Assembly: GCF_004959935.1 (NCBI RefSeq)
Contig: NZ_SMYN01000022.1
Coordinates: 1-39,335 of the forward strand
Length of the DNA: 39,335 bases
Origin: Falsirhodobacter xinxiangensis
GTDB lineage: Bacteria; Pseudomonadota; Alphaproteobacteria; Rhodobacterales; Rhodobacteraceae
Reading direction: 5' to 3'
The notes under the pieces were generated by a model. That model worked only from the letters and a program-made list of their open reading frames with translations. It searched no databases and had not been told where the DNA came from. The first letter of the stretch is position 1; each line of letters begins with the position of its first letter. Positions 8,889 to 16,664 of this stretch are shown piece after piece. A program made the position numbers and the translations under genes.

Positions 8889-9404
8889 ATGACCAGCACA
8901 GTTTCTGCCCGCGACGTCTTCGTCGACGGGCTGCGCAATGCCCATGCGATGGAAAAGCAGGCGCTTTCGATCATGGAGCCGCAGTTGAAGCGGCTCGAAC
9001 ACTACCCCGAGGTTTCGGCGCTCCTGAACCGGCACATCCGCGAGACGGAAGGCCAGATCGACCGGTTGGATGAAATCCTCGCGACGGTCGCGGAAAGCTC
9101 CTCGACGCTGAAAGACCTGTCGCTGTCCTTCACCGGCACGATGGCCGCCGTTACCCACTCGATGGCCAGCGACGAGATCCTGAAGAATTCGATGGCCAAT
9201 TTCGCCTTCGAGCATTTCGAGATCGCCGCCTATACCGCACTGATCGCTGCCGCCGAGGAGGCGGGCGCCGCATCGGCCATCCCCCTGCTGGACCAGAACC
9301 TGCAAGAGGAACGCCAGATGGCGGCCCAGATCGAAGACGGGCTTCCGGGCGTCGTGCGCCGATACATCGCCCTGTCCGGAACCGAGCAGCGCGCAGACAT
9401 CTGA
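8889..9404 (+). CDS. DUF892 ferritin-like protein (YciE/YciF family), copy 1
   Basis: The 171-residue protein starts STVSARDVFVDGLRNAHAME, with Glu22 as the first likely metal ligand of a four-helix ferritin-like bundle. Further helices contain LNRHIRETEGQIDRLDEIL (ExxH-like pairs) and FEHFEIAAYTALIAAAEE, matching the E-x-x-x-x-Y pattern of the family. DUF892 proteins are cytoplasmic, dimeric, probably di-iron or di-manganese proteins induced in the general stress response; no enzymatic reaction is established. A strong AAGGAG precedes the ATG, and an EcfG-type promoter lies just upstream. A second, divergent copy follows 29 nt after the stop, so they form an operon. Confidence 0.93.
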   Translation: MTSTVSARDVFVDGLRNAHAMEKQALSIMEPQLKRLEHYPEVSALLNRHIRETEGQIDRLDEILATVAESSSTLKDLSLSFTGTMAAVTHSMASDEILKNSMANFAFEHFEIAAYTALIAAAEEAGAASAIPLLDQNLQEERQMAAQIEDGLPGVVRRYIALSGTEQRADI

Positions 9405-9433
9405 CCTTCCCCACACCGCCATAGGAGAGACAA

Positions 9434-9931
9434 ATGGCCGACAAGACCCTCGAGACGCTTTTCCACGAGACTCTGAAAGACGTCTACTATGCCGAAAAGA
9501 AGCTGACGACCAATCTGCGCAAGATGGCCCGCGCCGCGCAATCGCCAGATCTCAAGGCCGCGTTCGAGGCGCATGAGGAAGAAACCCAGACCCAGGTCGA
9601 ACGCCTGACGCAGGTGTTCGAGGTGATCGGCAAGCGTCCACGCGGCAAGACCTGCGATGCCATCGAGGGCATCATCTCCGAAGCACAGGAGATCATGGAA
9701 GAGTTCAAGGGCAGCCCCGCCCACGACGCCGGTCTTCTGGCAGCCGCGCAGGCCGTCGAGCATTACGAGATCTCGCGTTACGGAACGCTGAAAGCTTGGG
9801 CGACGCAGCTTGGGCTGGACGAAGCCGTGACGCTGCTGGACGCGACGCTTCAGGAAGAAACCGCCGCAGATGAAAAGCTTTCGGCTTTGGCGGAAAACGT
9901 GGTGAACGCTGCAGCCGAAAAGGCCGCCTGA
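9434..9931 (+). CDS. DUF892 ferritin-like protein (YciF-type), copy 2
   Basis: The 165-residue protein begins ADKTLETLFHETLKDVYYAE, the canonical YciF N-terminus (LxDxYxAE), and continues with FEAHEEETQTQVERLTQVF and AVEHYEISRYGTLKAWA, which carry the Glu/His ligands of the ferritin-like metal site. It is more typical of YciF than copy 1, so the pair may be two functional types and not a recent duplication. It follows copy 1 by 29 nt with an AGGAGA site and ends just before a strong terminator. The likely role is metal-dependent protection in oxidative or desiccation stress, inferred from the family and the neighbouring manganese catalase. Confidence 0.95.
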   Translation: MADKTLETLFHETLKDVYYAEKKLTTNLRKMARAAQSPDLKAAFEAHEEETQTQVERLTQVFEVIGKRPRGKTCDAIEGIISEAQEIMEEFKGSPAHDAGLLAAAQAVEHYEISRYGTLKAWATQLGLDEAVTLLDATLQEETAADEKLSALAENVVNAAAEKAA

Positions 9932-9934
9932 TCG

Positions 9935-9961
9935 ATGCCCGCCAAACGGCGGGCATTCTTT
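9935..9961 (+). terminator. Rho-independent terminator after the DUF892 pair
   Basis: ATGCCCGCC, an AAAC loop and GGCGGGCAT form a perfect 9-bp stem followed by TTCTTT. It begins 3 nt after the stop codon and separates the DUF892 operon from the catalase gene, although read-through is possible. Confidence 0.85.
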
Positions 9962-10009
9962 ATCCCGGCCCGCCTCTTTGGCGACGGATGAAAGACAATA
10001 GGAGCTCCG

Positions 10010-10831
10010 ATGTTCTATACCGACAACAAATTGCAATATCCCGTGCGTGTCGATGCGCCCAACCCACTTTTCGCGCGCGCGCTGCAACAGGCCATCGGCG
10101 GTGTCGAGGGCGAGATCCGCGTGGCGATGCAGTATTTCTTCCAAGCCTGCGGTGCGCGGGGCAATCCTAAGTTCCGCGACCTGCTGATGAACACCGCTGC
10201 CGAGGAGCTTGGCCATATCGAGATGCTCGCAACCGCCGTCGCCCTGAACCTCGAAGGAGCACCGCTCAGCCTTCAGGAACAGATGGCCAAGGATGCCGCG
10301 ATCGGTGCAGTCATGGGCGGGATCAATCTCAAGAACCTGCTGTCCTCGGGGCTGTCGGCCATGCCGGTGGACAGCGACGGCGTGCCGTTCGACATGTCTC
10401 ATATCTATGCCAGCGGCAATATCGCGGCCGACATGACCGCCAATATCGCCGCCGAGTCCACGGGGAGGACCCTCGCGGTGCGTCTCTACAATATGACCGA
10501 CGACACGGGCATGAGGGACATGCTGCAATACCTGATCGCGCGCGACACCATGCACCAGAACCAGTGGCTTGCCGCGTTGGAAGAACTTGGCGGTTTCGCG
10601 GCCTTCCCCATACCGAACAGCCATCCGCAGGCTGACGAAAAGACCGAGTTCAGCTATGCCTATCTCGGCTTTCAGGCTGACGGAAGCGCCCCGGTGCCCG
10701 GGCGCTGGTCGGACGGGCCCTCCATCGATGGCAAAGGGAAGTTTACGGCGGGGGTGTTGGAGCCTTCGGCGCAAGTGCCGAACCTTGGTAAGGCAAAACC
10801 GAACAGCGGAGCGCAGATCGAACAGACCTGA
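10010..10831 (+). CDS. Manganese catalase (non-haem)
   Basis: The 273-residue protein decomposes hydrogen peroxide to water and oxygen at a di-manganese centre. All expected ligands are seen: Glu35 (VEGEIRVAMQY), Glu66 and His69 (AAEELGHIEM), Glu149 (IAAESTGR) and His182 (RDTMHQNQW). The length matches short manganese catalases (about 270-300 aa). There is no signal peptide, so it is cytoplasmic. AGGAGCTCCG precedes the ATG. It follows the DUF892 terminator by about 50 nt with no clear own promoter, so it may depend on read-through or on a promoter I cannot see. The context (DUF892, DUF4142) supports a stress-protection role. Confidence 0.95.
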   Translation: MFYTDNKLQYPVRVDAPNPLFARALQQAIGGVEGEIRVAMQYFFQACGARGNPKFRDLLMNTAAEELGHIEMLATAVALNLEGAPLSLQEQMAKDAAIGAVMGGINLKNLLSSGLSAMPVDSDGVPFDMSHIYASGNIAADMTANIAAESTGRTLAVRLYNMTDDTGMRDMLQYLIARDTMHQNQWLAALEELGGFAAFPIPNSHPQADEKTEFSYAYLGFQADGSAPVPGRWSDGPSIDGKGKFTAGVLEPSAQVPNLGKAKPNSGAQIEQT

Positions 10832-10839
10832 GGCGGCAC

Positions 10840-10861
10840 GGCCCGGCAACTGCGCCGGGCC
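10840..10861 (+). terminator. Hairpin between the Mn-catalase and SDR genes
   Basis: GGCCCGGC and GCCGGGCC form a perfect 8-bp stem with a six-base loop, 9 nt after the catalase stop. No T-run follows. It may attenuate transcription or stabilise the catalase mRNA. Confidence 0.55.
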
Positions 10862-10884
10862 ATCCTTCCATTGAGGGGAACGAA

Positions 10885-11634
10885 ATGGGATTTTGTGTTA
10901 TCACCGGGGCAGCAAGCGGCATCGGGCTGGAGCTTGCACACATAGCCGCCGCCGATGGGCACGCCTTACTGCTGGCCGACCGCGACCGCGCCATCGAACA
11001 GGTTGCGGCCGAACTTTCCGGCGCTGCGCTGGTTGCGGACCTTTCGACGCGCGACGGGGTGGATGCCCTTTGCAGCCAACTTGGCACCGCCGTGCCGGAC
11101 ATCCTGATGCTGAATGCCGGGCGCAGCCTAGGCCATGCCTTCCTGGGGCAGCCCGAGGACGAGATTCTGGACGTGATCGAGACGAACGTGTTTGGCACCA
11201 CCATGCTGGCGCGCCGGATCGGACAGGGGATGGCTGCGCGCGGATCGGGAAGGGTCATGTTCACTGGGTCCATCGTCGGCTATATGCCCGGGCCGTATCA
11301 GGCGGTCTACAACGCGACGAAAGCCTATGTGAATTCGCTTTCGGTTGCGCTGTCGCACGAATTGTCGGGCAGCGGCGTCACCGTGACCTGTCTGATGCCG
11401 GGCGTGACCGATACGCGGGTGTTCGAACGCGCCGGGATGCTGGACACCCCCGTTGGACAGATGAAGAAGGCAGACCCCGCCAAAGTCGCCCGCACCGGCT
11501 ATGATGCGATGATGGAGGGGCAGGAACAGATCACCCACGGGCTGATGAACAAGGTGCAGGCCACCGCCGCCGAGATCCTGCCCGCCGGGATCGTCGCGGA
11601 ACTGCATCGCAAGATCGCCGAGCCCAAGAGCTGA
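10885..11634 (+). CDS. Short-chain dehydrogenase/reductase (classical SDR)
   Basis: The 249-residue protein has a Rossmann nucleotide motif TGAASGIG (7-14), the LNAG motif (76-79), and the catalytic tetrad Asn101, Ser129, Tyr142 and Lys146 (YNATK). Length and motifs are those of classical NAD(P)-dependent SDRs. The substrate cannot be deduced. LADRDR at 30-35 after beta2 puts an acidic Asp32 at the cofactor-selecting position followed by Arg33, so preference is ambiguous. GAGGGGAACGAA supplies the ribosome-binding site. The gene ends one base before the patatin-like gene, so the two are translationally close and probably cooperate in lipid or ketone metabolism (inference). Confidence 0.93.
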   Translation: MGFCVITGAASGIGLELAHIAAADGHALLLADRDRAIEQVAAELSGAALVADLSTRDGVDALCSQLGTAVPDILMLNAGRSLGHAFLGQPEDEILDVIETNVFGTTMLARRIGQGMAARGSGRVMFTGSIVGYMPGPYQAVYNATKAYVNSLSVALSHELSGSGVTVTCLMPGVTDTRVFERAGMLDTPVGQMKKADPAKVARTGYDAMMEGQEQITHGLMNKVQATAAEILPAGIVAELHRKIAEPKS

Positions 11635-11635
11635 G

Positions 11636-12552
11636 ATGGAATGCTGGCTTTGCCTTGCGGGCGGGAATGCCCTCGGTGCCTTTCATGTCGGGGCATGGTC
11701 GGCGATCGAGGCATCGAGCCTGAACGTCACCCGCATCGCCGGAGCTTCGATCGGGGCCGCCGTCGCCGCAATCATCGCCGGGAATGCGCCTGCCGACCGG
11801 GCGGGAATGCTTGCGAGGTTCATAGAAAGGATTGCCCAGCCCACTCCTGTCGTCGGCGGGCGGCGTATGCTCGTTACAGCAACGCTGATGGCGGGGAACC
11901 CGGCGCTTTTCTCTCCCTCATTTCCGGGACTGCTGGAGGTCCTGCCCGTCATGCCGCCAGATGTCTCGCTGTTCCGGCGCGAGCGGACGCGTCAGCTTCT
12001 GGATCAAAGCATCGACTTCGACATCCTCAACGGCGGCGGGATGGAGGTTACGCTGACCGCCCTCGATGCGGAAACCGGGGCGATCACCCGGTTCAGGACG
12101 GACGAGCAATTCCTGACGGTCGATCATGTGATGGCCAGCACGGCACTTCCCGGTTTCTTCCCGCCCGTGACCATCGCGGGCCGCACCTTCCTCGATCCCG
12201 GCCTGTGCGAGAACCTGCCCCTACCGTCCCTGCTGGACCGCGAGGGGGATGCCGCCGTGCTCGCGCTCGATCTCTATCCCCTTGCCGGGCGGATGACGCA
12301 GACAGTCAATGGGATCGCCGACCGCGCCCAAGCACTTGCCGTCGCGGGCAATCGGCACGAATCATTCACCTTACACGCGCGCCCGAGCGGCGATTCCTCC
12401 ACCTCGTTCTCGATGATCCGGCGGATGATTATGCGCTCAAGGCATTCGATTACAGTCGAGCCTCGCTGGACCGGCGCAGGCAGCTTGGCGAGGATTTGAC
12501 GGATGCGCATCTGCGCGAATGGCTGAAGGGACAGGTCAATGCGTCTGCATAG
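11636..12552 (+). pseudogene. Patatin-like phospholipase, frameshifted near the C-terminus
   Basis: The first frame has the oxyanion loop LAGGNALGAFHVGAW, the nucleophile elbow GASIG with Ser38, and the region around Asp187 (FLDPGLCENLP), where the usual Asp-Gly is Asp-Pro-Gly. This is a bacterial patatin-like acylhydrolase. At about 12345-12355, after RAQALAVAG, homology moves to the frame one base back. That frame continues QSARIIHLTRAPERRF, ALKAFDYSRASLDRRR and EDLTDAHLREWLKGQ to a TAG at 12550-12552, overlapping the next ATG by 14 nt as expected in an operon. A single missing base explains it. As read, the protein ends aberrantly at 12499 with an intact catalytic core, so partial activity is possible. 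Sequencing error is an alternative. Confidence 0.8.
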
Positions 12553-13264
12553 CGCCGGCATTCTCTTGGGTATTTCCATCGGCGGATTTTTCGATGGCAT
12601 TCTGCTGCATCAGATCCTGCAATGGCACCATCTGTTCAGCGGGTTCGAGGATTGGAACGCGAACGTCTGGTTCGTGATCATGACCGACGGAGTGTTCCAT
12701 CTTGCCATGTTCGCAGCGCTTATCGTCGCTCTCTGGATGCTGTGGCAGAGGAATGAACGCCCCGGGCGATTGGCGGAGAGCGCGTTGATCGGCTTCGGGG
12801 CATGGCATGTCGTTGATGCCGTCTTGTCACACGGCGTTCTGGGCATCCACCGCATCAAGGATGCTGCCGCAAACCCACTGCTTTGGGATCTGGGTTGGGT
12901 CGCGGCCTTTGGGATCATTCCGATCGTTCTGGGGCTTTTGGCCCTCCGCCGCCCTCCGCCGCCGATGCGCGGCGTCCTTGTCCTCCTCCCGGTGGCTGCA
13001 GTAGGAATGGCGACGCTCAATGCATTTCCCTTGGTTGACCCCGAAGGGCCGGTGATCGTCGCCTTTGCGCCGACCATCGGCTTCGCCGCCGTCGCAGAGG
13101 CAGCAGATGCAGTGGGTGCGAGCCTTATCAGCACCGACGCGTCGGGGCACATCTGGGCGTTCGACATGCCAGACGGGTCGGATTGGTGGCGACTTTACCT
13201 GCACGGCGCGGTCATGGTCGGCCGAGGGCCGGCGGCAGGTTGCCTCGGCTGGACGGAGGCTTGA
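12539..13264 (+). CDS. DUF2243 membrane protein with C-terminal extension
   Basis: The 241-residue protein opens with SAGILLGISIGGFFDGILLH, then QILQWHH, the signature of DUF2243, followed by helices at about 45-67, 80-100, 115-135 and 145-163. His24 and the His30/His31 pair in the conserved segment suggest metal or haem binding, but this is unproven. The residues after about 165 (GPVIVAFAPTIGFAAVAEAA, SLISTDASGHIWAFDMPDG) look like a soluble domain with a last hydrophobic patch GCLGWTEA. It overlaps the real end of the patatin gene by 14 nt. DUF2243 genes are often near cytochrome oxidase assembly genes, but none is present here. Confidence 0.85.
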   Translation: MRLHSAGILLGISIGGFFDGILLHQILQWHHLFSGFEDWNANVWFVIMTDGVFHLAMFAALIVALWMLWQRNERPGRLAESALIGFGAWHVVDAVLSHGVLGIHRIKDAAANPLLWDLGWVAAFGIIPIVLGLLALRRPPPPMRGVLVLLPVAAVGMATLNAFPLVDPEGPVIVAFAPTIGFAAVAEAADAVGASLISTDASGHIWAFDMPDGSDWWRLYLHGAVMVGRGPAAGCLGWTEA

Positions 13265-13371
13265 TGCGGCATCAGCCAGGAAGCGAAAGAAAACTCATGG
13301 GCGGCAGCCGTAGACTGCTGATCGCATCATCGACCAGGAAATCTCGATCTAGCGCACCGGTCACTTTGCTG

Positions 13372-13390
13372 AACAGGCGGAGGCCTGTTT
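13372..13390 (+). terminator. Probable terminator after the DUF2243 gene
   Basis: AACAGGC, a GGAG loop and GCCTGTT form a perfect 7-bp stem followed by a T. It would end the SDR-patatin-DUF2243 transcript about 110 nt after its last stop codon. Confidence 0.45.
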
Positions 13391-13446
13391 CTCGACCGCT
13401 GATCAACATGTAACGGCCCGAGCGACGGGCGCATGTTCTAGCTGCG

Positions 13447-13471
13447 GGAACGTATCGTGCCTACATCGGTT
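13447..13471 (+). promoter_or_regulatory. EcfG-type (general stress) promoter before the DUF4142 gene
   Basis: GGAAC at 13447-13451 is followed after exactly 17 bases by GTT at 13469-13471 (GGTT with the preceding base), identical in layout to the promoter at 8839. Transcription would start near 13478, which excludes the upstream GTG at 13457 as start codon and supports the ATG at 13493. Confidence 0.68.
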
Positions 13472-13492
13472 CAGGGACAAATGGAGGTCCAC

Positions 13493-13999
13493 ATGACGTT
13501 CACCCGCATCGCCGCCTGCTTCGCTCTCGCTTTGGCCACGCCGGCTTTCGCGCAGACAAAGCCTACGCCCGAAGCGTTCACCGCCGCTGCTGCCAGCTCC
13601 AACATGCTGGAGATTCGGTCGAGCCAACTGGCGCTGGAAGTTTCGGAAGACCCCGCCATCCGCGCCTTTGCCGAACAGATGATCCGCGACCACCGCGATG
13701 CCGGGGAAAAGCTCACGGAGGCCGCGGCGTCCGAAGGGGTGCCGGTTCCCGACGAACTTGCGCCGAAGCATGCGGACGAGCTGGATTCCCTGGCGGATGG
13801 CAACAAGGGGGCTTTCGATGCCAATTACGTCAAGACCCAGCAATTGGCCCATGCCGAGGCCGTGACCCTGTTCGAAGACTATTCTGCCTCCGGCCCCGAG
13901 GGCGCGCTGCGCGCGGTCGCGGGGGAACTTCTGCCAGTCCTCCAACAGCATAAGGCTCATGCCGACGGGATGACACCCGCCGATGCGACGCCGGAATAA
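13493..13999 (+). CDS. Exported DUF4142 protein
   Basis: From the ATG at 13493, preceded by GGAGGT at ideal spacing, the protein has 168 residues. MTFTRIAACFALALATPAFA is a clear Sec signal peptide cleaved after AFA (residue 20). The mature part is one DUF4142 domain, a helical ferritin-like bundle: FTAAAASSNMLEIRSSQLAL, FAEQMIRDHRDAGEKL, FDANYVKTQQLAHAEAVTLF and LLPVLQQHKAHADGM. The pattern of His/Glu in helices is typical, but metal binding is not proven for the family. It is periplasmic and, from the promoter, probably a general stress response gene. The MBL-fold gene follows 11 nt later in the same operon. Confidence 0.93.
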   Translation: MTFTRIAACFALALATPAFAQTKPTPEAFTAAAASSNMLEIRSSQLALEVSEDPAIRAFAEQMIRDHRDAGEKLTEAAASEGVPVPDELAPKHADELDSLADGNKGAFDANYVKTQQLAHAEAVTLFEDYSASGPEGALRAVAGELLPVLQQHKAHADGMTPADATPE

Positions 14000-14010
14000 G
14001 GAGGGCGACA

Positions 14011-15189
14011 ATGATCCCGCCCAAGACCCATGCCGCGCTCGATGCTGCATCCGCCGCCTTGCTGCTGGCTGCACCCACCGCACTCGGCTGGCCGTCGCGG
14101 GTCAGCCGCCCGCTTTCAGCGCTTGGCCTTGGCGTCGCTGCCTATTCAGTTCTGACCCGGTATGACGGAGGGCGCGCCCCGGTAAGCCTGTCCGAGCACC
14201 GGATGTTGGATGCAGCGCAGGGCGCGCTCGCGATCGGGCTAGCGCTGCGTGAACGCGATCCCGTGATCCGTAGAACAGTTGCGGGCTACGGTCTTTTCTC
14301 CCTGGCCGCCGCCGCGCTGACGGCACCGAAGGGCGCGCCCGGTCTGTCTGTTGAAGGCGCCGCGCTCCCGATCCGCAACGGCGATCTGGTCGAGGTAGCC
14401 GAGGATGTCGCCTATATGCGACTGGCCATCGTGAATGTCGCATTCATTGGAAAGGCGGGAGCGGCGGATCGCGGCTGGCTTCTGGTCGATACCGGCATCA
14501 GCGGCAGCGGCGATGCAATTCGTGCCGCAGCCGCGCGGCGCTTCGGTTCTGCGCGCCCTGCCGCGATCATCCTGACGCACGGGCATTTCGATCACGTCGG
14601 TGCGCTGCGCGATCTTGCCGAGCACTGGGATTGCCCGATCCATGCCCATCCGGAAGAGCGCCCCTTCCTTGACGGCAGCCGCCGCTATCCTCCCGCCTCG
14701 CCAGAGGTCGGGGGCGGAATGATGGCCAACCTGTCGCCGCTGTTCCCGCGCGGGCCGCTGGATGTTGCGGATCGGCTGCGCGATCTACCGCAAGGCGGTG
14801 AGCTCCCGGCGGTGCCCGAATGGCAGTGGATCCACACGCCGGGTCATTCGCCTGGGCACATTTCGCTCTGGCATGCGGGGCGATGCGCTCTGATCGCCGG
14901 GGATGCACTTTCGGCCACCCGACAGGAATCCTGCTACTTCGCGGCGACACAAAGACCGGAGCTGCATGGCCCGCCCGCCTATTTTACGCCGGATTGGGCG
15001 GCAGCCGAAGCGTCGGCACGCCGTCTTGCAGACTTAAGACCCGAGATTCTTGTCGCTGGCCATGGCCCGGCTTTGGCCGGTGCCGAGTTCAAAGCAGCCC
15101 TCGCACGGCTCGCAGAGAATTTCAGTTCCGTGGCGATGCCAAAGCATGGTCGCTATGTTGAAGGAGCGTTTCATGACCAATCCTCGTAA
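14011..15189 (+). CDS. Metallo-beta-lactamase-fold hydrolase with N-terminal membrane region
   Basis: The protein has 392 residues. Residues 1-105 form a hydrophobic region with about three or four helices (ALLLAAPTALGWPSR, LSALGLGVAAYSVL, GALAIGLALR, GLFSLAAAAL), similar to SPW-like small membrane domains. Residues 115-375 are an MBL fold: THGHFDH with His190, His192, Asp194 and His195, then His279 (TPGHSPGH), Asp298 (AGDAL) and His351 (AGHGP), a complete di-zinc set. The substrate is unknown; glyoxalase-II, lactonase and other thioesters are possibilities. AAGGAGG precedes the start, 11 nt after the DUF4142 gene. Joining a membrane module to an MBL enzyme suggests membrane attachment, with the enzyme face undetermined. 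Confidence 0.88.
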   Translation: MIPPKTHAALDAASAALLLAAPTALGWPSRVSRPLSALGLGVAAYSVLTRYDGGRAPVSLSEHRMLDAAQGALAIGLALRERDPVIRRTVAGYGLFSLAAAALTAPKGAPGLSVEGAALPIRNGDLVEVAEDVAYMRLAIVNVAFIGKAGAADRGWLLVDTGISGSGDAIRAAAARRFGSARPAAIILTHGHFDHVGALRDLAEHWDCPIHAHPEERPFLDGSRRYPPASPEVGGGMMANLSPLFPRGPLDVADRLRDLPQGGELPAVPEWQWIHTPGHSPGHISLWHAGRCALIAGDALSATRQESCYFAATQRPELHGPPAYFTPDWAAAEASARRLADLRPEILVAGHGPALAGAEFKAALARLAENFSSVAMPKHGRYVEGAFHDQSS

Positions 15190-15385
15190 AGAGGCGCGGG
15201 CGATCCCGATCCTCTTACTTATCGCCGTCGTGATCGCGGGGCTGCTCGCCTACGGTTGCAGCTGGAATGGCGAAGACGCCATACCCGAAACGCTCGAGCC
15301 GTCGGATGCGCTGAATTTCGACGTCGGCCCGGACGGACCGGCAGGCGCGCCCGATCCTGCACCGAACGCAAACGAGGCCAGATAG
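15173..15385 (+). CDS. Small single-pass membrane protein (70 aa)
   Basis: The start codon lies inside the end of the MBL gene (17-nt overlap) and is preceded by AAGGAG, so translation is coupled. MTNPRKEARAIPILLLIAVV is a positively charged N-terminus running into one hydrophobic helix (residues 11-28). The helix ends AYGC, only loosely like a lipobox, so a lipoprotein is possible but not convincing. The rest is acidic and Pro-rich (EDAIPETLEPSDAL, GAPDPAPNANEAR), likely disordered in the periplasm. No family was recognised. An upstream in-frame start at 15050 is rejected because it lies deep inside the MBL gene without a ribosome-binding site. Confidence 0.75.
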   Translation: MTNPRKEARAIPILLLIAVVIAGLLAYGCSWNGEDAIPETLEPSDALNFDVGPDGPAGAPDPAPNANEAR

Positions 15386-15707
15386 GGTCGGGCAAACCTG
15401 AATGGGGGCAATTATCTACGATAGATCTTAGATTGCGTCGTTTTTGGGCGGTGGTCCGCCTGCCCGTGCGCTGCGATCTACCCCATGCGCTTCTGCAACA
15501 GCGTGGGCGTGATCGATGCAGGCGACAGCGTAAGGGCCGCCCAGGGCTGGCGTTGCAGAGGCGGTGGAGACCTGATCCCGTCTGCTCGTATCGCCTAGGC
15601 TCCGGACGACGTTCGATCTCCTGCTGAGGAAGCGCACAATGAGGATGCTAATCCTTCGGAACCATACCTCCGGTCTTGCCTTGACGTCTAGGCATACAGG
15701 AGAGGTC
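15386..15707. other. 322-base intergenic stretch
   Basis: I see no gene or RNA with recognisable structure here. The AT-rich segment near 15410-15445 could carry a promoter for the downstream flavin-enzyme/glycosidase operon. GGAAC at 15658-15662 is followed after 17 bases by CTT, not GTT, so an EcfG-type promoter here is not supported. Confidence 0.4.
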
Positions 15708-16664
15708 ATGGCGGTCATCGGCTTTCACGCATCCCACGAACAGATTGATCCGCGGCAGCTTCTTGCGGATGTTAAGCTGGCTGAGGAGGCAGGGTTTTCC
15801 GCCGCCATGTGCTCAGACCATTTCGCGCCTTGGAGCGAGCGACAAGGCCAATCGGGGTTTGCCTGGTCTTGGTTAGGCGCTGCGTTGGAGGCGACGTCTT
15901 TGTCCTTTGGTGTGGTTAATGCGCCGGGGCAGAGGTATCACCCCGCGATCATCGCGCAGGCGGCGGCGACATTGGCGCAAATGTATCCGGGCCGGTTCTG
16001 GGCCGCGCTCGGTTCGGGCGAGGCGGCAAATGAGCACATCACCGGCGATCGCTGGCCAGAAAAGCCGCGCCGTAACCAACGTCTGCGCGAGTGTGTCGAA
16101 GTCATGCGGGAGCTGTTTGCGGGGCGGGAGGTCAGTCATGACGGGCTTATTCGAGTGGATCGGGCTCAGCTGTGGACCCGGCCCGAGACGCCGCCCCCGC
16201 TGCTTGCCACCGCAGTTTCGGCGAAAACTGCGGCCTGGGCGGCGGAGTGGGCCGAGGGGCTGATCACGGTGAACCAAGATCATGACACACTGCGTCGCGT
16301 TCTCGATGCCTATCGCAGCGCCGGGGGAAAGGGGCCAGTTTGCTTGCAAGTTCACGTCTCATATGCCGCGGCCGAGGCCGAGGCGCTTGCCATTGCACAT
16401 GACCAGTGGCGCAGCAACGTGGCAGGCCCACCGCTGTCATGGGACATCGACAGCGTTGAGGGGTTCGATTGCGCCGCCCGCACGGTCCGCCCGGAGGATA
16501 TGCATGCCGCAGTTCGCATATCAGCCGATCCCGCGCAGATCACTGGTTGGCTTGGGGAATATCTCGAGCTCGGTTTCGAGCGGCTTTACCTGCATCACGT
16601 CGGGAAGGAACAACGCGCCTTCATCGAAACCTTCGGCGCGCATGTTTTGCCGGAGTTAATGTGA
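15708..16664 (+). CDS. LLM-class flavin-dependent oxidoreductase (probable non-F420 type)
   Basis: The 318-residue protein has the luciferase-like TIM-barrel start MAVIGFHASHEQIDPRQLL, then EEAGFSAAMCSDHFAPW and the typical segment PGRFWAALGSGEAANEHITG. It matches the family annotated as probable non-F420 flavinoid oxidoreductase (TIGR03885), which uses a reduced flavin; substrate unknown. AGGAGAGGTC precedes the chosen ATG; the in-frame extension to 15639 has no ribosome-binding site. Its stop overlaps the next start as ATGA (16662-16666), so it is translationally coupled to a trehalose-synthase-like gene. I recall the two families occurring together in actinobacteria and proteobacteria, but could not check this. 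Confidence 0.9.
   Translation: MAVIGFHASHEQIDPRQLLADVKLAEEAGFSAAMCSDHFAPWSERQGQSGFAWSWLGAALEATSLSFGVVNAPGQRYHPAIIAQAAATLAQMYPGRFWAALGSGEAANEHITGDRWPEKPRRNQRLRECVEVMRELFAGREVSHDGLIRVDRAQLWTRPETPPPLLATAVSAKTAAWAAEWAEGLITVNQDHDTLRRVLDAYRSAGGKGPVCLQVHVSYAAAEAEALAIAHDQWRSNVAGPPLSWDIDSVEGFDCAARTVRPEDMHAAVRISADPAQITGWLGEYLELGFERLYLHHVGKEQRAFIETFGAHVLPELM

Noticed and set aside
9230-10849. 539-codon minus-strand frame
   Set aside because: Antisense to the DUF892 and Mn-catalase genes, whose metal ligands are intact. No own motif or ribosome-binding site.
15658-15682. A possible fourth EcfG promoter before the flavin-enzyme operon
   Set aside because: GGAAC is present, but at the 17-base spacing the second box is CTT instead of GTT, and it lies close to the ribosome-binding site.
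15428-15718. Minus-strand frame of 96 codons in the gap before the LLM gene
   Set aside because: No family, no ribosome-binding site and its start lies inside the next gene; probably chance.
16469-16663. N-terminal extension of the GH13 protein
   Set aside because: The frame is open upstream, but the extension overlaps the LLM gene and does not look like GH13; the ATGA start at 16664 fits the family start.
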